Made by a program: the position numbers and the translations under genes
Assembly (NCBI GenBank): GCA_023954035.1
Contig: JAMLIT010000019.1
Location: 1-64,000, forward strand
DNA from: Burkholderiaceae bacterium
GTDB taxonomy: Bacteria > Pseudomonadota > Gammaproteobacteria > Burkholderiales > Burkholderiaceae_C
Direction of reading: 5' to 3'
DNA length: 64,000 nucleotides
Shown: one piece after another, positions 32,054 through 42,516 of the stretch
How the letters are laid out: the number at the start of each line of letters is the position of its first letter
How positions within the stretch are numbered: the first letter of the stretch is position 1
The notes under the pieces: generated by a model
Database searches by the model: none
The model's input: only the letters and a program-made list of their open reading frames with translations
What the model was told of the DNA's origin: nothing

Positions 32054-33007
32054 ATGCAACGCAGAACCACCCTGAACGCGGCCCTGTCCGTGCTGGCCGC
32101 CACCGCCCTGGCCTGGGGCGCAACCGCCCACGCCCAAAACGCGGCGCCGCGCATTGCGGTGACCGACCTGGCCTACGCCCAGCAAGTGTCCGAATACTTC
32201 ATGGCCGGCCAGTACCAGCGCAGCAGCCAGATGAGCGCGCAGGGTAGCCACAGCGGCGGCTACAGCCATGGGCCTTACAGCGGCTCGGGCTCGCACTCGG
32301 GCCAGCAGTCCATGCAGGCGTCGGAGCAGGCCAGCGGCACCTACGTCGCAGGGCGCTACAGCTACATCGAGATGCGCGAACTCGGCGGCTACACCAACGA
32401 CATCAAGGGCGCCATCCTGCAGGGCACTTACTTCAAGCTGGTGCAGGGCCGGGGCTTTGACGCCGGCGCGCCGCAAAACTCCAAGGCCGAGCAGGTGCTC
32501 AACCAGGTGCAAGGCGGCAAGATGGCCAAGCCCGTGCGCCAGAACGACGTGACCCGCGTCGTCGATCGCATCAAGAAAGGCGAGTTCAAGGGCGCCGACT
32601 ATGTGCTGTTTGGCGTGGTCTCCAGCATCGAGTTCACCGACGCGCTCTCGCCGCTGCAAGGCACCAGCAGCGCCACGCGCCAGTACGGCCTGCAGCTGCT
32701 GGCCGACTTTTCGCTGATCGACACCAAGACCTATGAGATCAAGGCAGCGTTCTCGGCCCAGGGCGCGGGCAACGACACCAAGATTTTGTCGAATCGGGGC
32801 GACATTGCGCCGCCGAACCGCTCCAAGGTGATGAAGGAAACCTCCATCAGCCTGGCGAACGACGTGTACCAGCAGTTGGCCGGGCAACTGGGCTACACCG
32901 ATGCGAACCTGTCGCGCGGCGTGCGCCGGGGCCAGCCCATGCCCATGCAGCAGGGCGGCGAACCGGTGCGGGAAGCCCCGCCGGAGCAGGTGATCATTCT
33001 GAGGTGA
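32054..33007 (+). CDS. CsgG-related secreted protein
   Basis: A 317-residue protein with a signal peptide (ALAWGATAHAQ). The body IAVTDLAYAQQVSEYF and RVVDRIKKGEFKGADYVLFGVVSSIEFTDALS resembles the CsgG/LpoB-like fold of curli-secretion and penicillin-binding-protein activator families. A Ser/Gly/His-rich insert (about residues 61-95, SHSGGYSHGPYSGSGSHSG) interrupts the domain and could bind metal. No lipobox is present. It follows lpoB after a repeat of about 110 bases and closes the cluster. Confidence 0.65.
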   Translation: MQRRTTLNAALSVLAATALAWGATAHAQNAAPRIAVTDLAYAQQVSEYFMAGQYQRSSQMSAQGSHSGGYSHGPYSGSGSHSGQQSMQASEQASGTYVAGRYSYIEMRELGGYTNDIKGAILQGTYFKLVQGRGFDAGAPQNSKAEQVLNQVQGGKMAKPVRQNDVTRVVDRIKKGEFKGADYVLFGVVSSIEFTDALSPLQGTSSATRQYGLQLLADFSLIDTKTYEIKAAFSAQGAGNDTKILSNRGDIAPPNRSKVMKETSISLANDVYQQLAGQLGYTDANLSRGVRRGQPMPMQQGGEPVREAPPEQVIILR

Positions 33008-33025
33008 GCGCCTGAATTGCACGGC

Positions 33026-34045
33026 ATGGGCCTGCCGCCGGCTGCGCTCCCGGCCCGCTTCGCGCGGACCTTTGCACGCGGTCGCGGGGCAGAGCTGGTG
33101 CTGGTTTGTGCCAGCCTGTGGGCTTGCGCGGTGGCGGCAGCCCACCCCAGCGATCGTTCGCCGCCCATGGTGGGGAAAGCGCCCATCGGCAGCGCCTTTG
33201 TCGCTCGACCACTTCCCGCAGCCGATGGCTTCATGCTCACGGCCCTGGAACGCCCCGCGCGCGCGGCGCCGGCGCGCTACCGCGTCATCGTGGTTCCTGG
33301 CTCGGGCTGCGCCGGCATGGCAGCCATCGCCGAGCGCTACTTTGCCGGACTGCTGCACGCCGAGGTGCTGGTGCTGCACAAGCCCTGGGTCGATGCGCAG
33401 GCCAGCACGCCGGCCGATCGGTGCTCTGACGCCTTCGTGCAGGCCGATGCCCTCGTCGCCTGGCGCGCCCACGCCATCGCGGCGCTGCGCGCCGATGCCC
33501 GCGATCGGGCGGGTGCACGGCCATTGCCGCAGCTCTTGCTGGGCATTTCGGAGGGCGCAGAACTCTTGCCTGCGCTGGCGCCGGAAATTCCCCATCTGGC
33601 CGGCCTCGTGCTGATCGGCTCCAGCGGTCTCGACCCCCGCGACGCCCTGGGCCTGCACGCCGCGCAGTGGGGCGCTAGCGCCTCACTGCAGGCGCTGGAA
33701 CGCGCCCAGGCCGGCCCGCTTCCCGACACCACCGTGCACGAGGGCCGCAGCCTGCGCTACTGGCGCGAACTCTGGCAATGGCCGCTGGCGCGCCCTTTGC
33801 TCGACGCACCCTGGCCGCTGCTGCAGGTATGGGGCGAACAAGATCGTTCGGTGCCGCAGGCGGCCTATCAACGTTTTGCGCTTTGGGCGAACGCCCGCAC
33901 CGCAGCGTACTGCGCGCGCGCATTGCCGGGCGCTGACCATGGCCTGCAGCGGCCGGGACACGATGGCGTGCAGCAGTTGTGGACCTGGCTGGAGCAGTGG
34001 GCCAGGTCGCCGCAGGCCGGGCCTTGTGCTGGCGCAACGGAATAG
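33026..34045 (+). CDS. Exported alpha/beta hydrolase
   Basis: A 339-residue protein with an N-terminal signal-like segment (AELVLVCASLWACAVAAAH). The hydrolase core has an early VIVVPGSGCAG oxyanion strand, the nucleophile Ser in LGISEGAELL, an Asp in WGEQDRSV and a His in GADHGLQRPGHDG. The substrate is not predictable. It lies 18 bases after the CsgG-like gene and may be cotranscribed. It converges tail to tail on the antiporter gene with one base between. Confidence 0.75.
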   Translation: MGLPPAALPARFARTFARGRGAELVLVCASLWACAVAAAHPSDRSPPMVGKAPIGSAFVARPLPAADGFMLTALERPARAAPARYRVIVVPGSGCAGMAAIAERYFAGLLHAEVLVLHKPWVDAQASTPADRCSDAFVQADALVAWRAHAIAALRADARDRAGARPLPQLLLGISEGAELLPALAPEIPHLAGLVLIGSSGLDPRDALGLHAAQWGASASLQALERAQAGPLPDTTVHEGRSLRYWRELWQWPLARPLLDAPWPLLQVWGEQDRSVPQAAYQRFALWANARTAAYCARALPGADHGLQRPGHDGVQQLWTWLEQWARSPQAGPCAGATE

Positions 34046-34046
34046 A

Positions 34047-35135
34047 TCAGCGCCTGCGCGGTCGCCGCGTCGAGGCCAGCAGCGCCAGCACGACCATGGG
34101 CACGGCCACGCCCCACAGCAGCGTGTGGGGTGCCAGCAGGCCGGGCGTCCCGCGCGCCGCGAGCACCACGTAGGTGAGATAGAGCGCAAACCCGATCAGC
34201 AGCAGCGCGCCCTCCAGGCGCGAGATCTCGTGACCGGTGAAGAACAGCGGCAGGCAGACCAGTGCGGCGGCCAGCAGAATCCAGAGATCGAACTCCAGCA
34301 GGCTTTGCGCCACCGGCAGCCCGGCGTTCCCCGCCAGCACCGCCGACAGTCCCAGGCAGCCCAGCAGGTTGAAGGTGCAGCTGCCGACCACGTTGCCCAC
34401 GGCAATGTCGCGCTCGCCTTTGAGCGCTGCGGCGACCGAGGTGGCAACCTCGGGCATGGACGTGCCTGCCGCGACGATGGTGAGGCCGATCACCACTTCG
34501 CTCACGCCGAGCGACCGGGCAAACGCGACCGATGCGGTCACCAGCCAGTCTGAGCCAAGCACCAGCAACGCCAGGCCGGCCGCGATCAGCGCCAGCTGTA
34601 CCGGGATGCGCTCGTCCCAGGCCCGTTTCGCAGGGGCTGCAGCCGGGCTTGGCGCCCGCTCGGCCAGCGAGCGGGTGATGCGGCGCGATTGCAGCACCAG
34701 CGCCACCGTGTACGCCAGCAGGCAAAGCAGGAGCAGCGTCCCGTCGCCTACGCCAAGCACCCCGTCCCGCGCCAGCCACAACACCAGCCCCGAGATCAGG
34801 ATGAGCACCGGCATTTCCTGGCGGATGATTTGCAGGTGCACCGCCAAGGGCACGACCAGCGCGCTCAGCCCCAGGATGAACAACAGATTCAAGATGTTGC
34901 TGCCCACCACGTTGCCCAGCGCCAAGCCGGTCTGCCCGCTGAGCACGGCGCCCGCGGACACCGCCATTTCGGGCGCGCTGGTGCCGAAGGCAACGACGGT
35001 CAGACCCACCACCAGCGGGGAAATGCCCAGCGCCAGCGCCAGCTTGGAGGCGCCGCGCACCAGCAGGTCGGCGCCAGCCACCAGCGCCACCAGGCCAGCC
35101 ACGAACAGGGAGAGAGAGAGCAGGTGCGGACCCAT
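34047..35135 (-). CDS. yrbG: Calcium/sodium antiporter, YrbG family
   Basis: A 362-residue membrane protein of the Ca2+/cation antiporter superfamily. Two inverted alpha repeats are visible: GLTVVAFGTSAPEMAVSAGA with GNVVGSNILNLLFILG, and GLTIVAAGTSMPEVATSVAA with GNVVGSCTFNLLGCLG. Each carries the ion-coordinating Glu/Asn pattern. Length and repeat spacing are normal. A flavin reductase pseudogene lies directly upstream. Confidence 0.92.
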   Translation of the reverse strand: MGPHLLSLSLFVAGLVALVAGADLLVRGASKLALALGISPLVVGLTVVAFGTSAPEMAVSAGAVLSGQTGLALGNVVGSNILNLLFILGLSALVVPLAVHLQIIRQEMPVLILISGLVLWLARDGVLGVGDGTLLLLCLLAYTVALVLQSRRITRSLAERAPSPAAAPAKRAWDERIPVQLALIAAGLALLVLGSDWLVTASVAFARSLGVSEVVIGLTIVAAGTSMPEVATSVAAALKGERDIAVGNVVGSCTFNLLGCLGLSAVLAGNAGLPVAQSLLEFDLWILLAAALVCLPLFFTGHEISRLEGALLLIGFALYLTYVVLAARGTPGLLAPHTLLWGVAVPMVVLALLASTRRPRRR

Positions 35136-35149
35136 TTATCGCCCCCGCC

Positions 35150-35395
35150 TCATGCGAATTCGCCCGAGGCGGGAACATTGCGCAGCGGGCGCTTTTCGTC
35201 CGCGCTGGCCAAGCCGACGATGGGCAGCGTGTCGTTGAGGCCCTTGTAAAAAGCGGTAGGTCGCGCGCTCGGCCGTGCCTTCGGCCGCGCAGTTCGATAT
35301 CCAGCCAGTGGGGTGCGGCCCGACCACGGCAGGGAGCGGATCCTGCGACAGGCCATGGTCCAGGCGGAGTTCGAAAAGGAGATGTCGGGATGCAT
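35150..35395 (-). pseudogene. Degenerate flavin reductase-like gene
   Basis: Joining two frames gives MHPDISF, then ELRLDHGLSQDPLPAVVGPH and PTGWISNCAAEG, then YKGLNDTLPIVGLASADEK and RPLRNVPASGEFA before a stop. This follows the N-terminal third of flavin reductase-like proteins (PTGWIS; PIVG.AS; GEF). Two frameshifts are needed, both in T runs (near 35371 and near 35244), and the last two thirds of the normal roughly 200-residue protein are gone. The truncation argues that it is a true pseudogene and not just a sequencing artefact. Confidence 0.6.
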
Positions 35396-35441
35396 GGGTC
35401 GCAACGATAGCGGCTTGCCGGAATTCGCGCTGGCCCGGCAA

Positions 35442-35510
35442 TGCTATTTAAAAAGTAGCTGCAAACGCTTATCCAACAAGCGCTAGAGACCAAAAAAGCC
35501 AATTTTTGAC
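35442..35510. repeat. Dispersed TAGCT/GCGCTTAT repeat, copy E
   Basis: Reads TTTAAAAAGTAGCTGCAAAC, GCTTATCCAACAAGCGCTAG, then AGACCAAAAAAGCC. It lies four bases past the stop of the second chemoreceptor gene; the A/T-rich ends and GCTT/AAGC stem make it a plausible 3' transcript end. Confidence 0.8.
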
Positions 35511-35514
35511 GATG

Positions 35515-37467
35515 TCAAGGCAGCGCAAGCGGGGTGGCGCGTTCGCCCAATTGGAACACGCGCACGGCGTCCAGCAACTGGCGTGCATGCTGGTTCAGGC
35601 TGTCGGCCGCAGCGGACGACTCCTCCACCAGCGCAGCATTTTGCTGGGTGACCTGGTCCAACTGGTCGACCGCCGCGCTGACCTGAGTGATTCCTTGCGT
35701 CTGCTCGGCGCTCGCCTGGCTGATTTCCAGGATCAGCGCGCTGACCTGCTGCACCTGTTGCACGATGTCCTGGATCGTGCTGCCCGCCTGCGCCACGAGT
35801 TCGCCTCCCGCGTCCACCTTGGAGACGCTGTCGGCGATCAAGGCCTTGATCTCCCGCGCGGCGTCTGCGCTGCGTCCGGCCAGGCTGCGCACTTCGCTGG
35901 CCACCACGGCGAAACCGCGCCCCTGTTCGCCGGCGCGGGCCGCTTCCACGGCCGCGTTGAGCGCCAGGATGTTGGTCTGGAAGGCGATGCCGTCGATCAC
36001 GCCAATGATGTCGCCAATGCGGCGCGACGCGGCGTTGATCTCGGCCATGGTGCTCACCACTTCGCCCACCACGGCGCCGCCGCGCGCTGCCACCTCGCTG
36101 GCCGAGCCGGCCAGTTGCGCCGCCTCGCGCGCCGTGTCGGCGTTGCTGCTGACCGCGCCTGAAAGCTGTTCCATCGAGGCAGCGGTCTGCTCCAGGTTGC
36201 TGGCCTGCTCTTCGGTGCGTTGCGACAGATCGAGGCTGCCGGCGGCCACTTCGCTCGCTCCGGTGGCAATGCTGTCGCTGCTGGTTCGCACCGAAGCCAC
36301 AATGCTGCGCAAGCTCGCATTCATGGCGCCCAGGGCGCCAAGCATCTGGCCCAGTTCGTCCTTTCCAGTGGCCATCACTTCGGTGCGCAGATCGCCGCCG
36401 GCGATGCGCTCTGCGATGGCCAGTGCGCGCTGTGCCGATCGGGTCGTGCTGCGACTGACGAGAAACATGATCCAGAACGAGAAAAGAGCGATCGCGCCCG
36501 ACGCGCCTGCAGTGAACATGAGCAGCCTGCGCAATTCCTGCGTGCGGCCCGCCACCTCGTCGGCCATCACCTGCATTGCTGCGCGCAGCAGATCGATTTG
36601 CGCATCGATTTGCGCCGTGATCGTGCGGAGGTAGTCGGCCGACGGCATGTCCGGCGTCGCGGTTTCAACCACCTTCTGCATGACCATATGGAGAGCCGCG
36701 TTCGCCGCCTTGTCCGCCTCCGTGGCCGCGTCGGCCAGCGCCTGCCTGGCCCTTGCGCTGTCGTTCATTGCCAGCGCAAGTGCGCTCTGGGCATGGCGCG
36801 CCTGCACCCGCGCGGCGTCGACCAGCGCGCCCACCCGCGCCTGCGCGGCCGGGTCGGCCTGCCCTGCATTGAGTATTGCAACACCCGCAGCGCGCGCCTG
36901 CCCCAGGGATTCGCTCAGACGGGGCAGGTGTTCGAGCGCGGCCGCCACCAGGTAGTGGCCACTGGCCTGAGGCAGCAGGGCCAGGCCGGAGTCATCCACC
37001 AAGGCGCGCACCATCTCGAGCTGCTCTGCAATCAGCGCCGAGTGGCGCGCGTAGCTGGCTGCGGTATCTATGGACGCCCTGCCCACGTCCTGGGTCAGTT
37101 GCGCCCAGTCTAGCTGCAGCCGCCTGGCCCGCGCCTCCAGCGCGGGCTTGCCATAGCGTGCGATGGCCAGTACTTCGGCCTGCATCGCCTCCAGCGAGCG
37201 GGCCGCGAGCGCCTCGCGTGGTGCGCGTGCCTGCTCCTTGCCGGACAGCAGGTTGGCCGACTGCGCCCGGTGCTGCTGCATCAACTGCATCTGCCTGGTC
37301 GCGGCCACCGCGGGGTGCACCCCCGAGAGCGCCATCTCGGACCGCTGCAAAGCGGCGAAACCGGTGGACAGGACGAGCCACAGGGGCATGGCCAGCATGG
37401 CCAGGGTGAGCGCACCCACGAGAAGAAATTTGCGCGACAGACGCAGGTTGTCGATGAGGTTTTGCAT
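35515..37467 (-). CDS. Methyl-accepting chemotaxis protein
   Basis: A 650-residue chemoreceptor. Membrane segments lie at about residues 15-38 and 318-340, flanking a large Ala/Gln-rich helical periplasmic domain of about 280 residues. A HAMP domain ([22 protein letters not shown]) leads to the signalling hairpin with [20 protein letters not shown]. There is no C-terminal methyltransferase-binding pentapeptide. The start [14 protein letters not shown] places a short basic stretch before the first helix. Ligand unknown. Confidence 0.92.
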   Translation of the reverse strand: MQNLIDNLRLSRKFLLVGALTLAMLAMPLWLVLSTGFAALQRSEMALSGVHPAVAATRQMQLMQQHRAQSANLLSGKEQARAPREALAARSLEAMQAEVLAIARYGKPALEARARRLQLDWAQLTQDVGRASIDTAASYARHSALIAEQLEMVRALVDDSGLALLPQASGHYLVAAALEHLPRLSESLGQARAAGVAILNAGQADPAAQARVGALVDAARVQARHAQSALALAMNDSARARQALADAATEADKAANAALHMVMQKVVETATPDMPSADYLRTITAQIDAQIDLLRAAMQVMADEVAGRTQELRRLLMFTAGASGAIALFSFWIMFLVSRSTTRSAQRALAIAERIAGGDLRTEVMATGKDELGQMLGALGAMNASLRSIVASVRTSSDSIATGASEVAAGSLDLSQRTEEQASNLEQTAASMEQLSGAVSSNADTAREAAQLAGSASEVAARGGAVVGEVVSTMAEINAASRRIGDIIGVIDGIAFQTNILALNAAVEAARAGEQGRGFAVVASEVRSLAGRSADAAREIKALIADSVSKVDAGGELVAQAGSTIQDIVQQVQQVSALILEISQASAEQTQGITQVSAAVDQLDQVTQQNAALVEESSAAADSLNQHARQLLDAVRVFQLGERATPLALP

Positions 37468-37583
37468 AGGCTGTCCCCGCGTTTCGCCGGGAATCCGTAC
37501 AGGACAGCCTAGCGGGCGCACCTGGCGCGCCCTGTTGGACAAGGTTCAGCGCCGGCGTAGGACAAGGCCGCGGCCGGGCCGCA

Positions 37584-37727
37584 TCAGGCCTCCGGTTCGC
37601 GCGGCGGCTGGTTCATCTTCTTGCGCACCACGATTCCGAAGGCCGTGATGCCGATCAGCATCATGCAGATGCCGACGATGCTCATCAATCCGTAGTCGGT
37701 GGAAAAAAGGTCGCTCAGCGCTTTCAT
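37584..37727 (-). CDS. DUF3149 small membrane protein
   Basis: A 47-residue protein: MKALSDLFSTDYGLMSIVG, one hydrophobic helix (about residues 14-34), then a basic, Pro-rich tail. This is the DUF3149 pattern common in Betaproteobacteria; function unknown. A GGGGAG site six bases before the ATG supports translation. It stands alone between the chemoreceptor and an MFS gene. Confidence 0.75.
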   Translation of the reverse strand: MKALSDLFSTDYGLMSIVGICMMLIGITAFGIVVRKKMNQPPREPEA

Positions 37728-37861
37728 GAAAACTCCCCATCGCAAACACACAAAAATATTAAGGTTATTGTCTGCGGCCCTGCGCTGGGCGTGTTGACGC
37801 GGATCAAGCGCCTGCGCGCGCCCGCCACGCGCTTGGCCCCGGCACGCACTACCATCGCGCC

Positions 37862-39118
37862 ATGGACACCACCGCCCCCCGCGCCGCGGTCCCGCTGCGC
37901 CAGGACGCACGCACCATCGGCCTGATAGGCATGGCGCATGCCACGTCGCACTTTTTTCACATGCTGTTGCCGCCGCTGTTTCCGTGGCTGATCAGCGATT
38001 TCTCGCTCAACTATTCCGAGCTGGGCCTGCTGGTGTCGATCTTTTTCGTCATCTCCGCGCTGGGCCAGGCCTCGGCAGGTTTTCTGGTCGACAAGGTGGG
38101 CGCACGCCCGGTGCTGTTTTTTGCCGTGGGCTGCTTTGCTGCCGCCGCGCTGGCCGCAGCGCTCGCGCCGGGCTACTTTGGTCTGGCCATCGCCTCGGCC
38201 CTGGCGGGGCTGGGCAATGCTTCGTTTCACCCCGTGGACTTCACCATCATGAACAAGCGCGTGTCGCACGCCAGGCTCGGCCATGCGTTTTCGGTGCACG
38301 GCATCACGGGCAACCTGGGCTGGGCCGCGGCGCCGGTGTTCATGGCCGGTATCGCAAGCGCCACGGGCTCCTGGCGCACGGCCTGCTTTGCCGCTTGCGC
38401 CGTGGCGCTTCTGGTGCTGGCGGTGCTTTGGTGGCACCGCGACGCCGTGGACGACAGCCAGGGCGAATGGACGCATGCCGCGCCCTCCGGTGCCGGGCAG
38501 GCCAAGCCTGAGCACCCGATGGCGTTTTTGCGCCTGCCCTCGGTGTGGCTGTGCTTCTCCTTCTTTTTCTTCAGCACCTGCGCGCTGGCCGCCATGCAGA
38601 GTTTTGCCAGCCCGGCGCTGGGCAGCCTGTACGGCCTGCCGCTTCATCTCACGGCCCTGGTCATCACGGGCTACATGCTGTTTGGCGCGGCCGGCATGGT
38701 GGCGGGGGGCTTTCTGGTCTCGCGCGTCGAGCGGCTCGAGCGCACCATTGCCATCGCCATGTGCGCCGGGGCCGCGCTGTTGGCGTTGGTGGGCACGGGC
38801 CTGCTGCCCGGCATGGCGGCGCTGTGGGTGGCGGCGCTCGCCGGCGTGGGCACCGGGGTGGCCGGGCCGTCGCGCGACATGCTGATCAAGCGCGCCGCGC
38901 CGCCGGGCGCCACCGGCCGGGTCTACGGCACCGTGTATTCGGGGCTGGACCTGGGCTTTTCGGTGGCGGCGCCGGTGTTTGGCGCACTGCTCGACCGCGG
39001 CATGACCCACAGCATTTTCTATGGCGCGGCGCTGGCCCTGGTGCTGGGCGTCGTGTCTGCGGGCATGGTCGGCGCGGGCATCGCCGCGCGCTCGGGCCGC
39101 ACGCCGGCCGCCGCCTGA
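37862..39118 (+). CDS. MFS transporter, fosmidomycin-resistance-like
   Basis: A 418-residue, twelve-helix transporter. IGMAHATSHFFHMLLPPLFPWL, the SELGLLVSIFFVISALGQ helix, the GNASFHPVDFTIMNKRVS motif and the HAFSVHGITGNLGWAAAPV segment follow the FSR/YfnC-like branch. No specificity can be inferred from sequence. It is divergent from the DUF3149 gene and ends 60 bases before the convergent repair operon. Confidence 0.85.
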   Translation: MDTTAPRAAVPLRQDARTIGLIGMAHATSHFFHMLLPPLFPWLISDFSLNYSELGLLVSIFFVISALGQASAGFLVDKVGARPVLFFAVGCFAAAALAAALAPGYFGLAIASALAGLGNASFHPVDFTIMNKRVSHARLGHAFSVHGITGNLGWAAAPVFMAGIASATGSWRTACFAACAVALLVLAVLWWHRDAVDDSQGEWTHAAPSGAGQAKPEHPMAFLRLPSVWLCFSFFFFSTCALAAMQSFASPALGSLYGLPLHLTALVITGYMLFGAAGMVAGGFLVSRVERLERTIAIAMCAGAALLALVGTGLLPGMAALWVAALAGVGTGVAGPSRDMLIKRAAPPGATGRVYGTVYSGLDLGFSVAAPVFGALLDRGMTHSIFYGAALALVLGVVSAGMVGAGIAARSGRTPAAA

Positions 39119-39178
39119 AGCGGCTCTTGCCGCCCTCGCCGCGACAAGCGCCTTGCCGCGGCAGCCGCAGCACCGGCC

Positions 39179-39880
39179 TTACCGCGGCAGTTGCAGGACG
39201 CGGTCGCCTGCCACGACGAACAACTGCGCCTCGGGCGGCCAGCGCATCGGCGCGGTCCCGGTGAATGCGCCAAAGGCGGGCAGCACCAGCCGCCGGGTCC
39301 AGAGGGCAAAACAGGGCAGGCGCAGGCGGTCGCGCGCGCTGCCGAACACGCGGGCCGTCGGGTGCCAATGCCCCGCCAGCGCCAAAGTCCCCGGCACCCG
39401 CTGCGGATGGTGGCAGGCCACCAGTGGCTCGCCGGGCAGCGGCGTCCAGGGTTCGCTCACCAGCTGCATTCGCAGCGCCGCCGGGGGATCGCCCGCGTGC
39501 AGGTCGTGGTTGCCGCGCACCAGCGTCCAGTCCAGGCCGGCGTGGCAAGCGAGCCATGCCTCCAGCGTGGCCCACAGAACGGTGTCGGCGCCGCTTTTGG
39601 CGTGCACCAAATCGCCAAGAAATACCAGGTGCTTGGACGCAGTTTCGCCCAGCAGCTGCGACAGGCGTGCCAGGTTGTCCGCCGTCGTGCCACGCGGCAC
39701 CGGCTGGCCCGCGCGGCGAAAGCTCGCCGCCTTGCCAAAGTGCACGTCGGCGACAAACAGCATCCGGGCCTTGGGCCACCACACGGCGCAGCCCGCCAGC
39801 AGCACCAAATGCAGGCCGTGCGCATGCAGCTCCACGGCGCCCTTCGGGATCGCCACCGGCTCGACGGGTGCCCAACTCAT
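39179..39880 (-). CDS. pdeM: Ligase-associated metallophosphoesterase PdeM (MPE)
   Basis: A 233-residue calcineurin-type phosphoesterase. The metal motifs are in order: [31 protein letters not shown] and GHWHPTA. Homologues in ligase-linked operons are DNA endonucleases or phosphodiesterases. It is the last gene of a four-gene operon with ATGA overlap to the helicase gene. Confidence 0.9.
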   Translation of the reverse strand: MSWAPVEPVAIPKGAVELHAHGLHLVLLAGCAVWWPKARMLFVADVHFGKAASFRRAGQPVPRGTTADNLARLSQLLGETASKHLVFLGDLVHAKSGADTVLWATLEAWLACHAGLDWTLVRGNHDLHAGDPPAALRMQLVSEPWTPLPGEPLVACHHPQRVPGTLALAGHWHPTARVFGSARDRLRLPCFALWTRRLVLPAFGAFTGTAPMRWPPEAQLFVVAGDRVLQLPR

Positions 39881-42516
39881 GACGCTTCTCCCGCTGGAGC
39901 CGCGCGCTTGCGCACGCGCCGCGCCGGCGGCAGCGCTGCCTGGACGCCGTCGGCGGCGGCCTCCAGTTCGGCCACCATGCGGGCCAGTCGGTCGCCCAGC
40001 GATTCGGTCGACAGGCGCTCGCGAAAGCGCTCCACCATCAGCGGCAAGGCAAACGGCGTAGGGCGCGCCAGGGCGCACAGGCGCAGGCTGCGGGCGCGCA
40101 TGGCGTGAAGCGTCTGCGCTAGGCGCGCGGCGTCCAGTTCCTGGCTCAACAGTTCGGCGCGGGCCTGCGCCAGCAACAGGTTGTGCGGGTCGTAGCGGGC
40201 AAATACGTCGTAGTAGAGCGACGCCGATGCCTGAATCTGCCGGCTGCTGCGCTTTTCGCCGGGATGGCTTTGGAAGATGAGCCCGGAAATACGCGCGATT
40301 TCGCGAAAGCGCCGTTTTGCCATTTCGGTGGCGTTGAGGCTGTCCAGCAGTTCCTGCGCCAACGCTTCGCTCGGGCCCGCCACAAGCAGTCCGGGCAGCA
40401 AAGCTGCCCAGTCGATGGCCCGCGCCGAAAGCAACTCCAGACCGTAGTCGTTGACGGCAATGGAAAAGGTGTTCGCCAACTGGCGCGAGGCCCGCCAGGC
40501 CAGCAGCCCGGCCAGCCCCTGGTGCACCAGGCGGCCGGCAAATGGATAGAGAAACAGGTGCCAGCCTTCGCGCGAGCGCAGGGTCTCGGCCACCAGCAGC
40601 TCGGGTGTCGGCAGCGCCGACCACTCGGCTTGCAGGGCCAGCAGCGGCTGCAGGCAGCGCATCTCCGGCGAATCGAGAACGCCTTGTGCAGCGCATTGCA
40701 ACTCTTGCAGCATGGCCTGGCCCAGCGTGTCCGATATCGGCAAACGCCCACCATTCCAGCGCGGCAGGGCAGCGGCGCCCGACGGGGCGCGGCGCACCCA
40801 GGCGGTCATTTGCTCGATGCGCACCAGCTCCAGCAGGCGGCCGGCGAACATGAAGACGTCGCCCGGCTTGAGCCGACTGAGAAAGCTCTCTTCCACGCTG
40901 CCCAGCCGCGCGCCCTTGAGGTATTGCACCTGCATCGACGCGTCGCTGACGATGGTGCCTACATTGCTGCGGTGCCGCCGCGCCAGGCGCAGGTCGGGCA
41001 CGCGCCAGATACCTTCGTCATCAGGCACCACGCGCTGGAAATCGGGGTAGTTCGCCAGGCTGGCGCCGCCCTGGCGCACGAAGTCCAGCGCCCATTGCCA
41101 GGCGCTATCGGGCAAGTGGGCGAAGGCGCGGGTGCGCCGCACCTCGGCAAGCAGGCGATCGGGCGCAAAGCCCCCGCCCAGCGCCACGGTCACCAGGTGC
41201 TGGACCAGCACGTCGAGCGGCTCGCGCGGGCTCTGGCGCGCCTCGATGTCGCCTTGCTGCAGTGCGAGGCGCAGAGCAGCCGCTTCCAGCAGTTCCAGGC
41301 TGTGCGTGGCCACCAGCGTGATGCGCGAGCGCCGGCCGGGCGCGTGGCCCGAGCGGCCGGCGCGCTGCAGCAGCCGCGCAACGCCCTTGGCCGACCCGAT
41401 CTGAAGCACCTGCTCCACAGGCAAAAAATCCACGCCCAGGTCCAGGCTGGAGGTGCAAACCACGGCGCGCAGGCTGCCTGCCTTGAGTCCGGCCTCGACC
41501 CAGGCGCGCACGCCGGCGTCCAGCGAGCCATGGTGCAGCGCCAGCGTGCCGGCCCAGTCGGGGCGGGCGTCCAGCAGCGCCTGGTACCAGCGCTCGGCCT
41601 GCGAGCGTGTGTTGGTAAACACCAGGCTGGAGCCGGCGCCGTCGATCTGCTCGACGACGCGCGCAAGCATCGACAAACCCATGTGCCCCGCCCAGGCAAA
41701 GCGCTCGATGCGCGCCGGCAGCAAAACCTGCACGTCCAGCGCTTTCTCCACCCTGCCTTGCACCAGCGCGGGCGCGGGCTGCGCCGGCGCGCCTTCGGGC
41801 GGCGCGGGCAGCAGCGTTTCCAGCGCCTCCTGCAAGTTGCCCAGCGTGGCCGACAGGCCCCAGACGCACAGCGCCGGGTTCCAGCCCGAGAGCCTTGCCA
41901 GCGCCAGCTGCACCTGCACGCCGCGCTTGTTGCCCAGCAGCTCGTGCCATTCGTCCACCACCACCAGGCGCACCGAGGCCAGACGCTGCTTGGCATCGGC
42001 GCGCGCGAGCAGCAAGGACACGCTCTCCGGCGTGCTCACCAGCAGCGTCGGTAGCCGCCGGTCCTGCCGGGCGCGCTCGGCGCTGGCGGTGTCGCCGCTG
42101 CGCAGACCCGCTGTCCACTCCGGTGCGAGATCGGGCAGCGGCGCGGCGAGCGCGCGCAAGCTGTCGGCGGCAAGCGCCCGCATGGGCGTGATCCACAGCA
42201 CGGTCAGCGGTGGCGCCACCGTGCGCGCACCTGGGCCCTGCGCCGGCCGCGCGGGGCCGCAGGGCCGGTGCGCCCAATGCGCCAGCGCGCCCAGCCAGAC
42301 GGCATAGGTCTTGCCTGTCCCGGTGGTGGCGTGCAGCAGGCCCGAGCGCCCTTCGCGCAGCGCGCGCCACACGGCACGTTGGAAAGCAAATGGCTTCCAT
42401 CCGCGCGCCTGCATCCACTGGGCGGGCGTCGGGCGGCGTGGCGTGGGCGTCCCCAAGAGCGCCGAAAGCTGCTGCGAGCCGGTCGTTTCGCGGGCATTGT
42501 GCGGGCGCGTGCTCAT
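39877..42516 (-). CDS. lhr: Ligase-associated DEXH-box helicase Lhr-Core
   Basis: An 879-residue SF2 helicase. Walker A is HATTGTGKT at about residues 63-71, the DEAH position reads [12 protein letters not shown], motif III is GLSATLGN, and motifs V/VI are in SSLDLGVDF and [13 protein letters not shown]. The C-terminal winged helix and Lhr-specific domain follow. The length fits the stand-alone Lhr-Core, a 3'-5' DNA translocase, without the long extension of full-length Lhr. ATGA overlaps join it to ligB before and pdeM after. Confidence 0.92.
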   Translation of the reverse strand: MSTRPHNARETTGSQQLSALLGTPTPRRPTPAQWMQARGWKPFAFQRAVWRALREGRSGLLHATTGTGKTYAVWLGALAHWAHRPCGPARPAQGPGARTVAPPLTVLWITPMRALAADSLRALAAPLPDLAPEWTAGLRSGDTASAERARQDRRLPTLLVSTPESVSLLLARADAKQRLASVRLVVVDEWHELLGNKRGVQVQLALARLSGWNPALCVWGLSATLGNLQEALETLLPAPPEGAPAQPAPALVQGRVEKALDVQVLLPARIERFAWAGHMGLSMLARVVEQIDGAGSSLVFTNTRSQAERWYQALLDARPDWAGTLALHHGSLDAGVRAWVEAGLKAGSLRAVVCTSSLDLGVDFLPVEQVLQIGSAKGVARLLQRAGRSGHAPGRRSRITLVATHSLELLEAAALRLALQQGDIEARQSPREPLDVLVQHLVTVALGGGFAPDRLLAEVRRTRAFAHLPDSAWQWALDFVRQGGASLANYPDFQRVVPDDEGIWRVPDLRLARRHRSNVGTIVSDASMQVQYLKGARLGSVEESFLSRLKPGDVFMFAGRLLELVRIEQMTAWVRRAPSGAAALPRWNGGRLPISDTLGQAMLQELQCAAQGVLDSPEMRCLQPLLALQAEWSALPTPELLVAETLRSREGWHLFLYPFAGRLVHQGLAGLLAWRASRQLANTFSIAVNDYGLELLSARAIDWAALLPGLLVAGPSEALAQELLDSLNATEMAKRRFREIARISGLIFQSHPGEKRSSRQIQASASLYYDVFARYDPHNLLLAQARAELLSQELDAARLAQTLHAMRARSLRLCALARPTPFALPLMVERFRERLSTESLGDRLARMVAELEAAADGVQAALPPARRVRKRAAPAGEAS

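Noticed and set aside
32229..32340. Ser/Gly/His-rich segment of the CsgG-like protein as an inserted DNA repeat
   Set aside because: The codons vary and there is no matching copy elsewhere in the window, so it is low-complexity protein, not a member of the repeat families.
40183..42054. Plus-strand open frame of 623 codons opposite the helicase gene
   Set aside because: Gln/His/Arg-rich composition typical of antisense frames; the helicase motifs are all on the minus strand.
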